DNA of 64,000 nucleotides from Parashewanella sp965200795 (lineage in GTDB: Bacteria; Pseudomonadota; Gammaproteobacteria; Enterobacterales; Shewanellaceae). Positions within the stretch are counted from its first letter, which is position 1; each line of letters opens with the position of its first letter. Below are positions 55,689 through 64,000 of the stretch, one piece after another. The stretch covers positions 248,001 through 312,000 of the forward strand of contig CBDAVB010000005.1 in the NCBI GenBank assembly GCA_965200795.1, in the 5' to 3' direction. A model generated the notes under the pieces. It was not told the DNA's origin. It ran no database searches and worked only from the letters and a program-made list of their open reading frames with translations. The position numbers and the translations under genes are program-made.

Positions 55689-58172
55689 CTATTTCAGATT
55701 TTGCTCAAATAATTTATAAATGCGACGGTATTCATCCAGCCAGCTTGAAGGCTGCACAAAACCGTGCGGCTCAACCGGATAAATGGCCGTTTCGAACATC
55801 GGCTTTTCCAGCTCAATCAGACGCTGAACCAAACGCACGCTGTCTTGGAAAAATACATTGTCATCCAGCACACCGCTCATGATTAACAGCGGCTTTTTCA
55901 GTCCCTCAGCATGCTCGATCGGCGAGCTGCGCTCGTAGGCGATCGGATCCACATCCGGCGTGTTGAGAATATTCGACGTGTACGGTGCGTTATAGTGCGC
56001 CCAATCCGTCACAGGACGCAACGCCGCACCCGCCTGGAATAAATCCGGCTCCGTAAACAGCGCCATGAAGGTTAAGAAACCACCGTAGGAGCCGCCATAA
56101 GTGCCGACACGGTTTACGTCAACATGAGCGTTTTTCGCCATCCACTTCACGCCGTCGGCTAAATCTTCCACCTCCGGATGACCCATGTTACGGTAAATCG
56201 CTGTTCGCCAGTCCCGGCCGTAGCCTTTTGAACCGCGATAATCCATATCCATAACCACATAGCCTCGCTGAGCCAGCAAATTGTGGAACATGTATTCACG
56301 GAAGTAACCGGAAAAACCGTAATGGGCATTTTGTAAGTAACCCGCGCCGTGATTAAAAATCACCGCCGGATATGACTTACTGCCGTTACGGTCAAAACCT
56401 TGCGGCACATAAACCCGGGCGTAAATATCGCCCGCGCCGTGACTGGATTTAAATTTAACCACTTCAGGCGCCTGCCATTGATAATCAGAAAATGCCTTGC
56501 TGGTGTAATGGGTTAACTGCTTAAGCTTGCCGCCGATTTTCTTTACGTAGAGCTCATTTGGCCTGGTACGGGTTGATGCCGTTAACAGTAATGAACCGCC
56601 GTCAGGGCTGAGTTTGTAATCGAGCGTCCCTTTCCAGCTGGTGAGCTGTTCACTTTTACCCGTTTTGATATCAACACGATAAACGTTGTAGATGCCCGGT
56701 TGTGATTTGTTCGCCTTGTAATACAGATACTGTGCTTTCGGGCCGACCGTGACGTCGCTCACCACGTACCGGCCTTGAGTTAACGCCTTCGCCTTTTTAC
56801 CTTCTGTTTTAAGGTAAAGCTGCGAGTAACCGGTTTTTTCAGACAAGAAATAATACTGCTCCGTATCACCAACCCAGCCGAACTGATTGTGGGTGTAGTT
56901 AATCCAGGCGTCGTCATGTAATCTGTCTCGCGTGATCAATTTTCCCTGGTTTAAATCAACACCGGCAATCCAGCGGTCTTTGTTATCGACGGCCTCGATC
57001 ATCACTAACAGTTTATTTTCTGAGGCGTGCCACTGCATCGGACTTTGGCTCCACCCCCAGTCTTGCATCAGCTGTAATTTACGGGGTGATTTTTCCGACT
57101 TATAGATTTTACCTTCAGCTTTTGCATTTTCGGCTTTAACCTCGGCTAACACATCCTGGTTGTAGCCGGTAAGACCCTCGGTGGTTACCGGATGTCTGGT
57201 ATGGGTTTTTAAATCAAGAACCACAAAATCCTGGCCGGGATAGTGATCTTCCGCCACACGGGCACGAGCGGGCACGGCGTCAACATAGCCTCCCCGCCCT
57301 AAGTAGTCGGGCATGATGTCGTGATCACCGCGCCGCTTGTAGTTTTTATCAACGAGCGCCACGAACATATAACGCCCGTCAGGCGATAAGCTCTGGCCGG
57401 CGATTCGATTGTTTTTACCTAAATACCAGGGCTTGGCCGCGAACGTCGGGTCAGCTTCCTTCAGGTTTTGCTGATAGTTTTCAAGGGATTCGGCGTCTTT
57501 TTGCTTTTTAGCCGCATACCTGATCAAACGACGCTGTTGTTTAGCGATGTAACTTTGCGGCTTGGTTACACCTTTTGGCGCGTCGGACATTTGAAGATCA
57601 GCCAGCTGGTCTACAAGACCGGTTAAGCCGTGAATACGGAAAACCTGACCGCCCTGCCAGTAAGCTAAATCACCATTTGTTAAAAAGCGGACACCATCAA
57701 TGGATTTGTTTTGACGGGTGATCTGCGTGACCTGGCTTGTCGTCAGATCTTTTACAAAAATATTACCGTGATATAAATAGGCTTTTTTCGTTTTGTCTTG
57801 GTTATATACGCCGCCATTCCGGTCGGCTAAATGCAGCTGAGACAAACTCAGCTTTTCAGCTTTACCGTTTAAGGACTGCTCGTAGTAATCCGCGACAGGG
57901 GAAGCGTGAGCCTGACGAGCAAAAAATACCGAACCGCTGTCGTCAGCCCAGTAAGCTTTTTTGGCTAAGACGCCCATCCAATCCGGGTTCGCCATAATTT
58001 GCTTAAGCGTCAGCCGCTCACCTGCTTTGGGCGGCGCGACTAAATCGACTTTCGCGGTCTGACTGATGGTAACACCTGCCTGAGGAATTGTCGGCGTGGT
58101 GGTCGCGCAGGCTGAGAGTATCGCCAGACTTAAGGTACCTAAGGCGATATTCCGGCTTAGCATTTTCTTCAT
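55689..58172 (-). CDS. S9 (prolyl oligopeptidase) family peptidase, lipoprotein
   Basis: The 827-residue precursor has a lipobox LSAC near residue 22, so it is probably membrane-anchored in the periplasm. An N-terminal beta-propeller (repeated LSPDG motifs) is followed by the S9 hydrolase domain. The Ser is in GGSYGG, the Asp in SGVLDDNVFF and the His in PVEPHGF. It resembles DPP-IV/acylaminoacyl-peptidase type enzymes that trim peptides. ATG 58172 after AAGGGAA is chosen over a TTG 18 bases upstream. Confidence 0.92.
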   Translation of the reverse strand: MKKMLSRNIALGTLSLAILSACATTTPTIPQAGVTISQTAKVDLVAPPKAGERLTLKQIMANPDWMGVLAKKAYWADDSGSVFFARQAHASPVADYYEQSLNGKAEKLSLSQLHLADRNGGVYNQDKTKKAYLYHGNIFVKDLTTSQVTQITRQNKSIDGVRFLTNGDLAYWQGGQVFRIHGLTGLVDQLADLQMSDAPKGVTKPQSYIAKQQRRLIRYAAKKQKDAESLENYQQNLKEADPTFAAKPWYLGKNNRIAGQSLSPDGRYMFVALVDKNYKRRGDHDIMPDYLGRGGYVDAVPARARVAEDHYPGQDFVVLDLKTHTRHPVTTEGLTGYNQDVLAEVKAENAKAEGKIYKSEKSPRKLQLMQDWGWSQSPMQWHASENKLLVMIEAVDNKDRWIAGVDLNQGKLITRDRLHDDAWINYTHNQFGWVGDTEQYYFLSEKTGYSQLYLKTEGKKAKALTQGRYVVSDVTVGPKAQYLYYKANKSQPGIYNVYRVDIKTGKSEQLTSWKGTLDYKLSPDGGSLLLTASTRTRPNELYVKKIGGKLKQLTHYTSKAFSDYQWQAPEVVKFKSSHGAGDIYARVYVPQGFDRNGSKSYPAVIFNHGAGYLQNAHYGFSGYFREYMFHNLLAQRGYVVMDMDYRGSKGYGRDWRTAIYRNMGHPEVEDLADGVKWMAKNAHVDVNRVGTYGGSYGGFLTFMALFTEPDLFQAGAALRPVTDWAHYNAPYTSNILNTPDVDPIAYERSSPIEHAEGLKKPLLIMSGVLDDNVFFQDSVRLVQRLIELEKPMFETAIYPVEPHGFVQPSSWLDEYRRIYKLFEQNLK

Positions 58173-58368
58173 GCGGCTTCCCTTATTCAATTTGTTTATA
58201 CCGATTACATTAAGCGGCTGACCATGAATTTCTCAGATTTTCCGGCCTCAGCACTCGTGTGTCGCGGCGATGGTTACATAGCCTCGGGCTATACGCACCG
58301 CAAGCGCTATATCCGAACGCCGGAATTATCAGAAACCTATCGGCAGCTGCTTATGTTTATTGTATCGG

Positions 58369-58944
58369 TTATTGTTTCAGGTTTAAAAAGTTATCAAGCA
58401 AGTCTAATCCCCTGTCTGTCAAAATAGACTCAGGGTGAAATTGCACGCCGTAAATCGGCATTGTTTTGTGGCTCACCGCCATGATTTCCCGCCCGTATTC
58501 CGGCGAGTCGAACCAGGCGTCAAGCTCAAAATCTCGTGGTATTTCCTTCACCAATAACGAGTGATAACGGGTCACGGTCAGCGGCTGCGGTAACCTATTA
58601 AACAGCCTTTTGCCTGAATGAGCAATATCGCTGGTTTTACCGTGCATCACCCGCTCAGCTCTCATCACCCGCTGGCCAAAGACCTGCGCGATAGCCTGAT
58701 GCCCCAGACAGACACCGAGAATGGGTAATCTGCCCTGAAAACGCTCAACGGCGGCTAAAGAAATTCCGGCTTCATCAGGAGTGCGGGGGCCCGGTGAGAT
58801 AACTAAATAATCAGGCGCTAATGCTTGAATCTCTTCAATCGTGATTTCATCGTTGCGTTTGACCGCGACCTCTTGTCCGAGCCGCTGAAAATACTGCGCA
58901 AGATTAAAGGTAAAGGAGTCGTAATTATCGATCATCAGTAGCAT
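58369..58944 (-). CDS. pabA: Aminodeoxychorismate/anthranilate synthase component II
   Basis: This 191-residue class I glutamine amidotransferase opens with MLLMIDNYDSFTFNLAQY. The triad is Cys in GVCLGHQ (about residue 79), His and Glu in QFHPESI. It supplies ammonia to PabB (folate) or TrpE (tryptophan). In enteric and Shewanella relatives a stand-alone copy usually serves PabB, so pabA is favoured over trpG. Confidence 0.92.
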   Translation of the reverse strand: MLLMIDNYDSFTFNLAQYFQRLGQEVAVKRNDEITIEEIQALAPDYLVISPGPRTPDEAGISLAAVERFQGRLPILGVCLGHQAIAQVFGQRVMRAERVMHGKTSDIAHSGKRLFNRLPQPLTVTRYHSLLVKEIPRDFELDAWFDSPEYGREIMAVSHKTMPIYGVQFHPESILTDRGLDLLDNFLNLKQ

Positions 58945-59035
58945 GTAATTGCCACTCCAGTTTCATGTGAGTTCTTATAGAAATAGCTGAGATTGTATCA
59001 CCTTAATTTCAATCATACAGGTAAATTAACACTAA

Positions 59036-59234
59036 CCGATACTCCGTCCGGTAGCGTCTGATGTTTTCAGCCCTTCGTAAGGCGGTCATACGCAAATTTC
59101 TGACACCCATCTTAAGCACTCTGCAACGTTACTCCTGCTTGAAATACCGGCGGGCGGTATTACCGCACGGGAGCGCCTTGCCGAGCACTTAACCTGAGCG
59201 CCGAAAATATCGAAAAACTTATAGCCGGGTACTT
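59036..59234. repeat. Chimeric MITE-like repeat (family A left end, family D right part)
   Basis: The left part begins GATACTCCGTCCGG...GATGTTTTCAG like family A. From about 59095 it continues as family D (GGTATTACCGCACGG, GAGCGCC, TTATAGCCGGGTACTTAG). Its right end supplies part of the stop region of the PPR gene. Confidence 0.65.
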
Positions 59235-61692
59235 AGTCTTCAGGCTTTACTGTTTCTGACTCTGTCTTTTTAAACTCAATACATCCGCCATCAGGTGAAA
59301 CCTCAATTTCTAATTTAAACTTAGTCTGTAATACGTCAGTAAACTTTTCAGACAGCTTTCCTGTTCCATGATATCCGGTGATGACTTGTTTGATATTGCG
59401 CCCACGGCCGCGATAATGGTATTCGAACAGCGCCTCGGCAAATTCAAAAGGTAACCCGGGGAATCTGAAAAATTTTTTTCCGTTATTATCCACACAGTAT
59501 TTTTTTTCAAATACCTTGTCAATATGAGTATTAAATTCACCATTTAAATAACCTAAGTTTTTAACGCAAATCTGATTTTCAACCAATTTGTTTAAGACCC
59601 GCGCAAAATGTTCTTTTTCAACCAGTGCCCATTGAGCGTAAACTCTAAAGTTCGGCTCGATTCCCAATTTTGATAAATAACTTTGTTGTTTATCATTACC
59701 AAAAACCATAAGATCGGCCAAATAAATATTAGCGACCCGCGCGCAGTATTTTAATATAGCAACGACAATTATGACATCCGGCCATACATTCAAATAAGGT
59801 TGCCCGTGTTCAGCGCCTTGTATAATTTTGTCGATTATTTCCCCGGCTTCTTTAAACATGTTCAACTCAACGCATGCTTTTATATAATCAGCGAGACAAA
59901 TGCTATTTACTTTTATGTCCCGTAAATCAACGCAGCCGGGAGCGGCTTCACCGCTGAATACGATTTTTTTAAATAAAGCGACATTTCCGGCGGCTTTACA
60001 AAACTCGAATATGGCGCTCGCAGTGTAGACATCTGGATGTAATTCTTTATAAAGCCGATGCTTTTCTTTATTGATAAGTTTGTTTATTTCGTCAGAAGCC
60101 TGTTCATACTCGCCCGCTTTCGTAAAAACTCTGAGGTAGAGATTAAAAAAGCGAATTGAATACGGAATCTTCCATTGCCTGATGAGGCTATGCTGACCGT
60201 CAGCATCAAACAAGAGTCGCTTTGCTAAACTGACATTTTTTGTCTCCAGACAATATTCTAAAATTACACAACATGATTCTCCTGTCGTCCGTTGTGACGG
60301 GTCACTTTTTTTGTCGCGCACAAGTTGCTCCAGCTCTTTGATGACCGGCTCAATGTCTTTCATATTACCGGTTTGCAGACACACTCTAATGTAAGCGATG
60401 TAAATTACCGCACAGGGTTTAATATTGAATATTGAGATATAACTTGGTTTCTTATGCGTTGCGAAAATTAACCGCCGCGCAAAACCATATTCCCTGAGAT
60501 GAAGACAATACTTCAGCATAGTGACGACAGTGATATTATCAGGCAACAATTCCGAAACGGCGTTATCACAGGATTGAGCATAGTGTTGAGCATTAAGTAT
60601 GAGTAAATCAATAATAAATTTGGCTTCTTTATATTTACCTAATTCAATGCACAGGTTTAAAAATGCGTTATAACTGTAATTATTATGCAACGCCTTCCAT
60701 TTTAAGCAGTAGTGATTTTCCGGGTTAAGAATCTTTTGCCCGAGCTCAAAATTACCGACGGCGGTACAGTAGCTCAAAATTGCCACAACCAGAGATGGGT
60801 TTTTGTCGTCAAATTTAAAAAGGGGGAGAGCCGCTTGGTCTGTGACTTTTATTAAAGCATCTATTAATGTTCCGGCTTCCTGATAACGCTCTGTCTGAAG
60901 ACACAGTTGCAGATATGAAATAATTGTTCCAATACGACAACCACCGCCCAACCAGTCTTCCGGATTTCCTGAAACCAAATTATCTCTTTTCAAAAGACAT
61001 TTTGCACCGTCAATATCACTCACTTTATCGTGAATTTTCATTAAATAGCTATGAGTTATCAGATTGCAGGTAACACCTCTGCTCACAAGCAATTCAAGAG
61101 TGCGTTTTGCGAACCCGAAGAGCTCAGTCAATTGAACACGATCCTCTAAACCTTCTGAATGTTCTAATAGTTTATCCAAAAAAACATTAACCGGATCAGG
61201 GTCTTTTTGTAAACGGGAGAGTTTATCTTCCGGTATCAAGGGATGGTAAACATTTGTTATCAACTCCAAGGCATAATCGAATGTCCGGGAACGAGTTATC
61301 ATACTATTTGTTAGCCCAATAATACTCTGTGCATCTCTACGCCCGTTGACATACTCAATTACCGCATAGCTATTTCCCCCTTTTATCTGATTTAGTTTTC
61401 CTGTCCTGTGATGAGCATCACAGGCACGTTCACCATCGTGATGAAACCTTTTGCTTGGTGCTGATGAAGATGAAGACTGATAAGTTCTTTTTCGGCCGTT
61501 TCCCTGAGGCTTATCCGCCGTCCGACAGACAGTCCCGGAAGACGGGCTTACACGCCTGGACTGATATCTGTTGCCGCCGCACTCAACTGATTGTTTATCT
61601 CGACGGGTTCGTTCATCACCGCGCCGTACTTGCCTGTCAGCTTTAGTAAATCCGTGAGAATTTGAACCCGAAGATATCTTAAGACCCGCCAT
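59233..61692 (-). CDS. PPR-like alpha-solenoid protein with C-terminal Smr-like domain
   Basis: The 819-residue protein has a basic, Ser/Arg-rich N-terminus (about 1-100). A long series of paired helices of the pentatricopeptide type follows (YCTAVGNFELGQKIL, YIRVCLQTGNMKDIE, FEFCKAAGNVALFKKIV, YIKACVELNMFKEAGEII, LKYCARVANIYLADLMVF). The tail (about 744-805) resembles an Smr domain: FPGLP stands where DLHGL is expected, then EFAEAL, VITGYHGTGKLSEKF and EVSPDGGCIEF. PPR tracts bind RNA and Smr domains can cleave nucleic acid. A paralogue follows upstream beyond the IS. No signal peptide is seen. Confidence 0.78.
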   Translation of the reverse strand: MAGLKISSGSNSHGFTKADRQVRRGDERTRRDKQSVECGGNRYQSRRVSPSSGTVCRTADKPQGNGRKRTYQSSSSSAPSKRFHHDGERACDAHHRTGKLNQIKGGNSYAVIEYVNGRRDAQSIIGLTNSMITRSRTFDYALELITNVYHPLIPEDKLSRLQKDPDPVNVFLDKLLEHSEGLEDRVQLTELFGFAKRTLELLVSRGVTCNLITHSYLMKIHDKVSDIDGAKCLLKRDNLVSGNPEDWLGGGCRIGTIISYLQLCLQTERYQEAGTLIDALIKVTDQAALPLFKFDDKNPSLVVAILSYCTAVGNFELGQKILNPENHYCLKWKALHNNYSYNAFLNLCIELGKYKEAKFIIDLLILNAQHYAQSCDNAVSELLPDNITVVTMLKYCLHLREYGFARRLIFATHKKPSYISIFNIKPCAVIYIAYIRVCLQTGNMKDIEPVIKELEQLVRDKKSDPSQRTTGESCCVILEYCLETKNVSLAKRLLFDADGQHSLIRQWKIPYSIRFFNLYLRVFTKAGEYEQASDEINKLINKEKHRLYKELHPDVYTASAIFEFCKAAGNVALFKKIVFSGEAAPGCVDLRDIKVNSICLADYIKACVELNMFKEAGEIIDKIIQGAEHGQPYLNVWPDVIIVVAILKYCARVANIYLADLMVFGNDKQQSYLSKLGIEPNFRVYAQWALVEKEHFARVLNKLVENQICVKNLGYLNGEFNTHIDKVFEKKYCVDNNGKKFFRFPGLPFEFAEALFEYHYRGRGRNIKQVITGYHGTGKLSEKFTDVLQTKFKLEIEVSPDGGCIEFKKTESETVKPED

Positions 61693-61886
61693 ACTGTAAC
61701 CTAAAGTTTACATTATCACTTCAGCCGACGTTACACGCGGATTACAGCAAAAACAAATGAATAATCGGAATAAGGTGTAAACCGATCCCGCCGTTTTCTT
61801 AGCTTGACAATGATGCGGCATGATCCGTTTCCTGAAATTTTTCGCATGGGATTTTAGTGATTCTGACGTAAGCGCGCAGGTAAGTA

Positions 61887-63400
61887 GTCGGTACTGAAAA
61901 ACATAACTTCAAGATTTAAAATGTACGGCATCTGATTTACGCAAAATTCAGAGCCGTACCCAAAAGCAACATTTCTTATATTTCGCATCAATTTCACTAC
62001 AAAATAGCCAAAACTCACCATCTTTTTCGAGCAAAAAGAAAATGGCTAACCACTTTCTCAGGTTCCAGGCACACGCAGCCGTTAGAAGGTTTATTGAGTC
62101 GCCAACACTGCCTTTTAACCAGTTCTTACACAGCCTAAAATCACTCTTCAAATGCCCGATTACTGGTTCAATTGTTGCCCGTTTTTTACAGAGTTCACTT
62201 TTGCGTTTTCTCTTTGCTTGCGAGTCCCGTTTTAATGGCCGGCTAGGGATAACAACTTCTTGGTCAACATACTGCTTACACCCTTTATAGCCTTTATCTA
62301 CAACGGCTGTAGTGATTTTACTCTTTCGGTGTTTATGGGCATGGTCAAGTGCAGGCTTAAGCAATTTTGAGTCGTGTTCATGCTCGTCATGACTGGCGAC
62401 ACCAATGATTAATTGACTCTGCTCTGTGAGCACGACAGAAGCCTTTTTACCATACTCGTATGGCTTATGGTCTTTGCCTTTCCCTACGCAGTAAACATCG
62501 GGTTCATGAAGGCTGTAAATCTTGTTCTTGTCTTTACGTTGCTGTGTAATGGCTTTTTCATAATTGGAAAAATTCTCTTTTTGTAAATCAAGGACATCTT
62601 GTGGAAGTTTGCGTTGTAGCTCCCTTAAAAGCTTACCTGCGATAACACGTAACCTTTTTAACGCTCTTCTGGCTTTGCTTCGATTTTTGGCATGTCTAAA
62701 GCTTCGGCAGTCAATGCGTAGCTGTTTGACTTCTTTGACATAAGTACGTCTTTGCTTGATCCCAAATACTTTGGCTAGTTTATTGAGTCGGTTAATCACC
62801 TTGATGGCAAGCTTGCTATCTGTCTGATAAGTAATGGCTTTTTCTTGGACGGTTGTATCAACGTACACGGTGTCATCTTCAGCTTTGTCACCGTGTAGCG
62901 CCACAGATAATGCAAAGATTTTTTCACAGCCTTTTTCACCGATGCGCTTACGAAAAACACTGAGTTCACTGGCATCACAAGGGCGTGCTGTTTGAAACTC
63001 TGTCTCACCACAAAACACTTGAAAATACACGTTCATCAGCCATTGTTCGACCAAGGCTTCATCGCTGAGTTTGTAGAGCTGCTTGAGTATTAGCAAACCG
63101 CACATCAACCGAATTGGCTTAGCTTTACGGCCTAATTTTTTGTATAACGGCTTGAACTCTTCTTCTAATGCTCGCCAATCAAAGGCATTAGCTAAAATGA
63201 GTAAAGGGTGAGTTTGCAGTTGGTCTGTGATATTAAACAGACTGGCATGAGGTAAATTTGACGGGCTTTCTTTGAGCATTTTTAGCACCCAAAACGACCA
63301 GAAACCGTAGGTTCACTATATCATTTCTGGTCGAAATTGAATGCATTAAATAGCTATATTTTATTATCGATCAGAATGTTAGATGTTTTTCATGACCGAC
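61887..63400 (-). mobile_element. IS5-family insertion sequence
   Basis: The element is 1514 bp, with ends GTCGGTACTGAAAAACATAA and, read inward from the right, GTCGGTCATGAAAAACATCT. TAAGTA directly repeated at 61881-61886 and 63401-63406 is a candidate 6-bp target duplication. It carries one transposase and has inserted in the end of a family D repeat. Confidence 0.8.
61948..63279 (-). CDS. IS5-family (IS1478-like) DDE transposase
   Basis: This 443-residue transposase has an N-terminal DUF772-like domain (LYKKLGRKAKPIRLMCGLLILKQLYKLSDEALVEQW...ELSVFRKRIG) and a DDE core. First Asp is in VYVDTTVQEKAITYQTD, second in AVVDKGYKG and Glu in KRATIEPVIGHLKSDF. ATG 63279 is preferred over a GTG nine bases upstream. 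The gene is intact. Confidence 0.93.
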   Translation of the reverse strand: MLKESPSNLPHASLFNITDQLQTHPLLILANAFDWRALEEEFKPLYKKLGRKAKPIRLMCGLLILKQLYKLSDEALVEQWLMNVYFQVFCGETEFQTARPCDASELSVFRKRIGEKGCEKIFALSVALHGDKAEDDTVYVDTTVQEKAITYQTDSKLAIKVINRLNKLAKVFGIKQRRTYVKEVKQLRIDCRSFRHAKNRSKARRALKRLRVIAGKLLRELQRKLPQDVLDLQKENFSNYEKAITQQRKDKNKIYSLHEPDVYCVGKGKDHKPYEYGKKASVVLTEQSQLIIGVASHDEHEHDSKLLKPALDHAHKHRKSKITTAVVDKGYKGCKQYVDQEVVIPSRPLKRDSQAKRKRKSELCKKRATIEPVIGHLKSDFRLCKNWLKGSVGDSINLLTAACAWNLRKWLAIFFLLEKDGEFWLFCSEIDAKYKKCCFWVRL

Positions 63401-63406
63401 TAAGTA

Positions 63407-63572
63407 GCTGACGATAAGTTTCTTCAGAATTTTGGTGTTCAGATTTGGCGCAGAACGCAGAACAAGGGGCAACGGAGGGCGCATAGCCATAGCTATGTAA
63501 CCAGAGTTACAACGCTGTTGTGCTAAAGGTGGACATCAAAAAATGTTAGAAAACTTATGGTCAGCTACTTAG
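63407..63572. repeat. MITE-like repeat, family D, main part of IS-split copy
   Basis: With TAAGTA of the target site, the unit before IS insertion would be ~172 bp, starting TAAGTAGCTGACGATAAGTT and, read inward from the right, CTAAGTAGCTGACCATAAGT. It directly follows the stop of the second PPR gene. Confidence 0.7.
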
Positions 63573-64000
63573 TTAGTCTTCAGGCTTTACTGTTTCTGAC
63601 TTTGTCTTTTTAATCTCAATACGTCCAGCATAATGTGAAACCTCAATTTCAAATTTAAACTTAGTCTGTAACACGTCAGTAAACTTATCAAACAGCACTC
63701 CTGTTCCATGACATCCGGTGATGACTTGTTTGATATCGCATTTGCACTTGAGATGATACCCGAACAGCGCCTCGGCAAATTCTGAAGGTAACCCGGGTGT
63801 TCTGGGAAATTTTTTTCCGTTATCATCCACACAGTATTTGTTTTCAAATACCTGGTCAATATGAGTATCAAATTCACCATTTAAATAACCTAAATTTTTA
63901 ACGCAAATCCGCTTTTCAATCAATTTGTTTAAAGCCTGCTTAAAGTTGTTTTTATGAATCACTGCCCAACGAGCGTAAATTTCAAAGTTCGGCGTGATGT
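63573..64000 (-). CDS. Second PPR-Smr-like protein, C-terminus only (cut by window end)
   Basis: The frame stays open to the window edge, so only the last ~141 residues are visible. They match the end of the 59233-61692 protein closely (RICVKNLGYLNGEFDTHID, CVDDNGKKF, EFAEALF, DIKQVITGCHGTG, KTKSETVKPED). The DLHG-equivalent reads TPGLP, so the degenerate motif is shared by both copies. The GTG at 63962 is an internal Val rather than a start, because homology to the first copy continues upstream of it. Confidence 0.8.
   Translation of the reverse strand, partial: ITPNFEIYARWAVIHKNNFKQALNKLIEKRICVKNLGYLNGEFDTHIDQVFENKYCVDDNGKKFPRTPGLPSEFAEALFGYHLKCKCDIKQVITGCHGTGVLFDKFTDVLQTKFKFEIEVSHYAGRIEIKKTKSETVKPED

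Noticed and set aside
61455..61646. 63-codon frame on the plus strand inside the PPR gene start
   Set aside because: It is antisense to the low-complexity N-terminus of the PPR protein and has no supporting signal.

Overview
The window looks like a chromosome segment of a marine gammaproteobacterium of the Shewanellaceae or a close relative. An rrn operon lies next to astC-astA-astD, a DUF1338 gene, an HDOD gene, an S9 peptidase and pabA/trpG, a neighbourhood I associate with Shewanella-type genomes. Large bacterial PPR-like proteins make a Parashewanella-like host plausible. This placement is an inference from gene content, not from a search.

Bases 1-8400 are a transposon-scarred accessory strip. 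An MFS transporter gene is split by an IS3-family element. An IS66 element carries a second identical copy of that IS3 element inside its tnpC. A complete ribD follows. Both IS3 insertions have exact 3-bp target duplications and the IS66 has an exact 8-bp one, so all three events can be undone on paper to restore open genes.

Bases 8.4-37 kb are a conjugative, probably integrative, element. A single operon encodes a VirB/VirD4-type secretion apparatus (virB2-B3-B4-B5-eexN-B6-B7-B8-B9-B10-B11-D4). It runs on into a TraC/Toprim-LPD7 primase, a small acidic protein and an ArdC-like antirestriction protein. On the opposite strand lie a MinD/ParA-like ATPase with a membrane tail, a small membrane protein, a short MOBP relaxase and MobC. 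A candidate oriT with the MOBP nic core follows. The control module is an FlhD/FlhC-like activator pair divergent from a CI/S24-fold repressor, the logic of the SXT/R391 SetR-SetCD switch. Each side of the switch adjoins a VUT-family (queuosine-precursor-transporter-like) membrane protein. Next come an SDR, a satellite-like Toprim primase-helicase with two small DNA-binding proteins, a Fic protein, an iteron-like repeat cluster, a group II intron 3' remnant and a relBE pair. No integrase, VirB1 or att site was found in the window.

Bases 37-44 kb hold MITE-like repeats and a complete rRNA operon on the minus strand (16S-23S-5S, no tRNA in the spacer) with two strong promoters and an intrinsic terminator. 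Bases 44-59 kb are core chromosome: a YjiH-like transporter, two tandem secreted orphan paralogues, DUF1338, the arginine succinyltransferase genes, an esterase, an HDOD protein, an S9 peptidase and PabA/TrpG.

Bases 59-64 kb hold two copies of a gene for a pentatricopeptide-like alpha-solenoid with a C-terminal Smr-like domain. Each is followed by the same ~172-bp MITE-like repeat, one of which is interrupted by an IS5-family element. The rest of the second PPR gene is outside the window.
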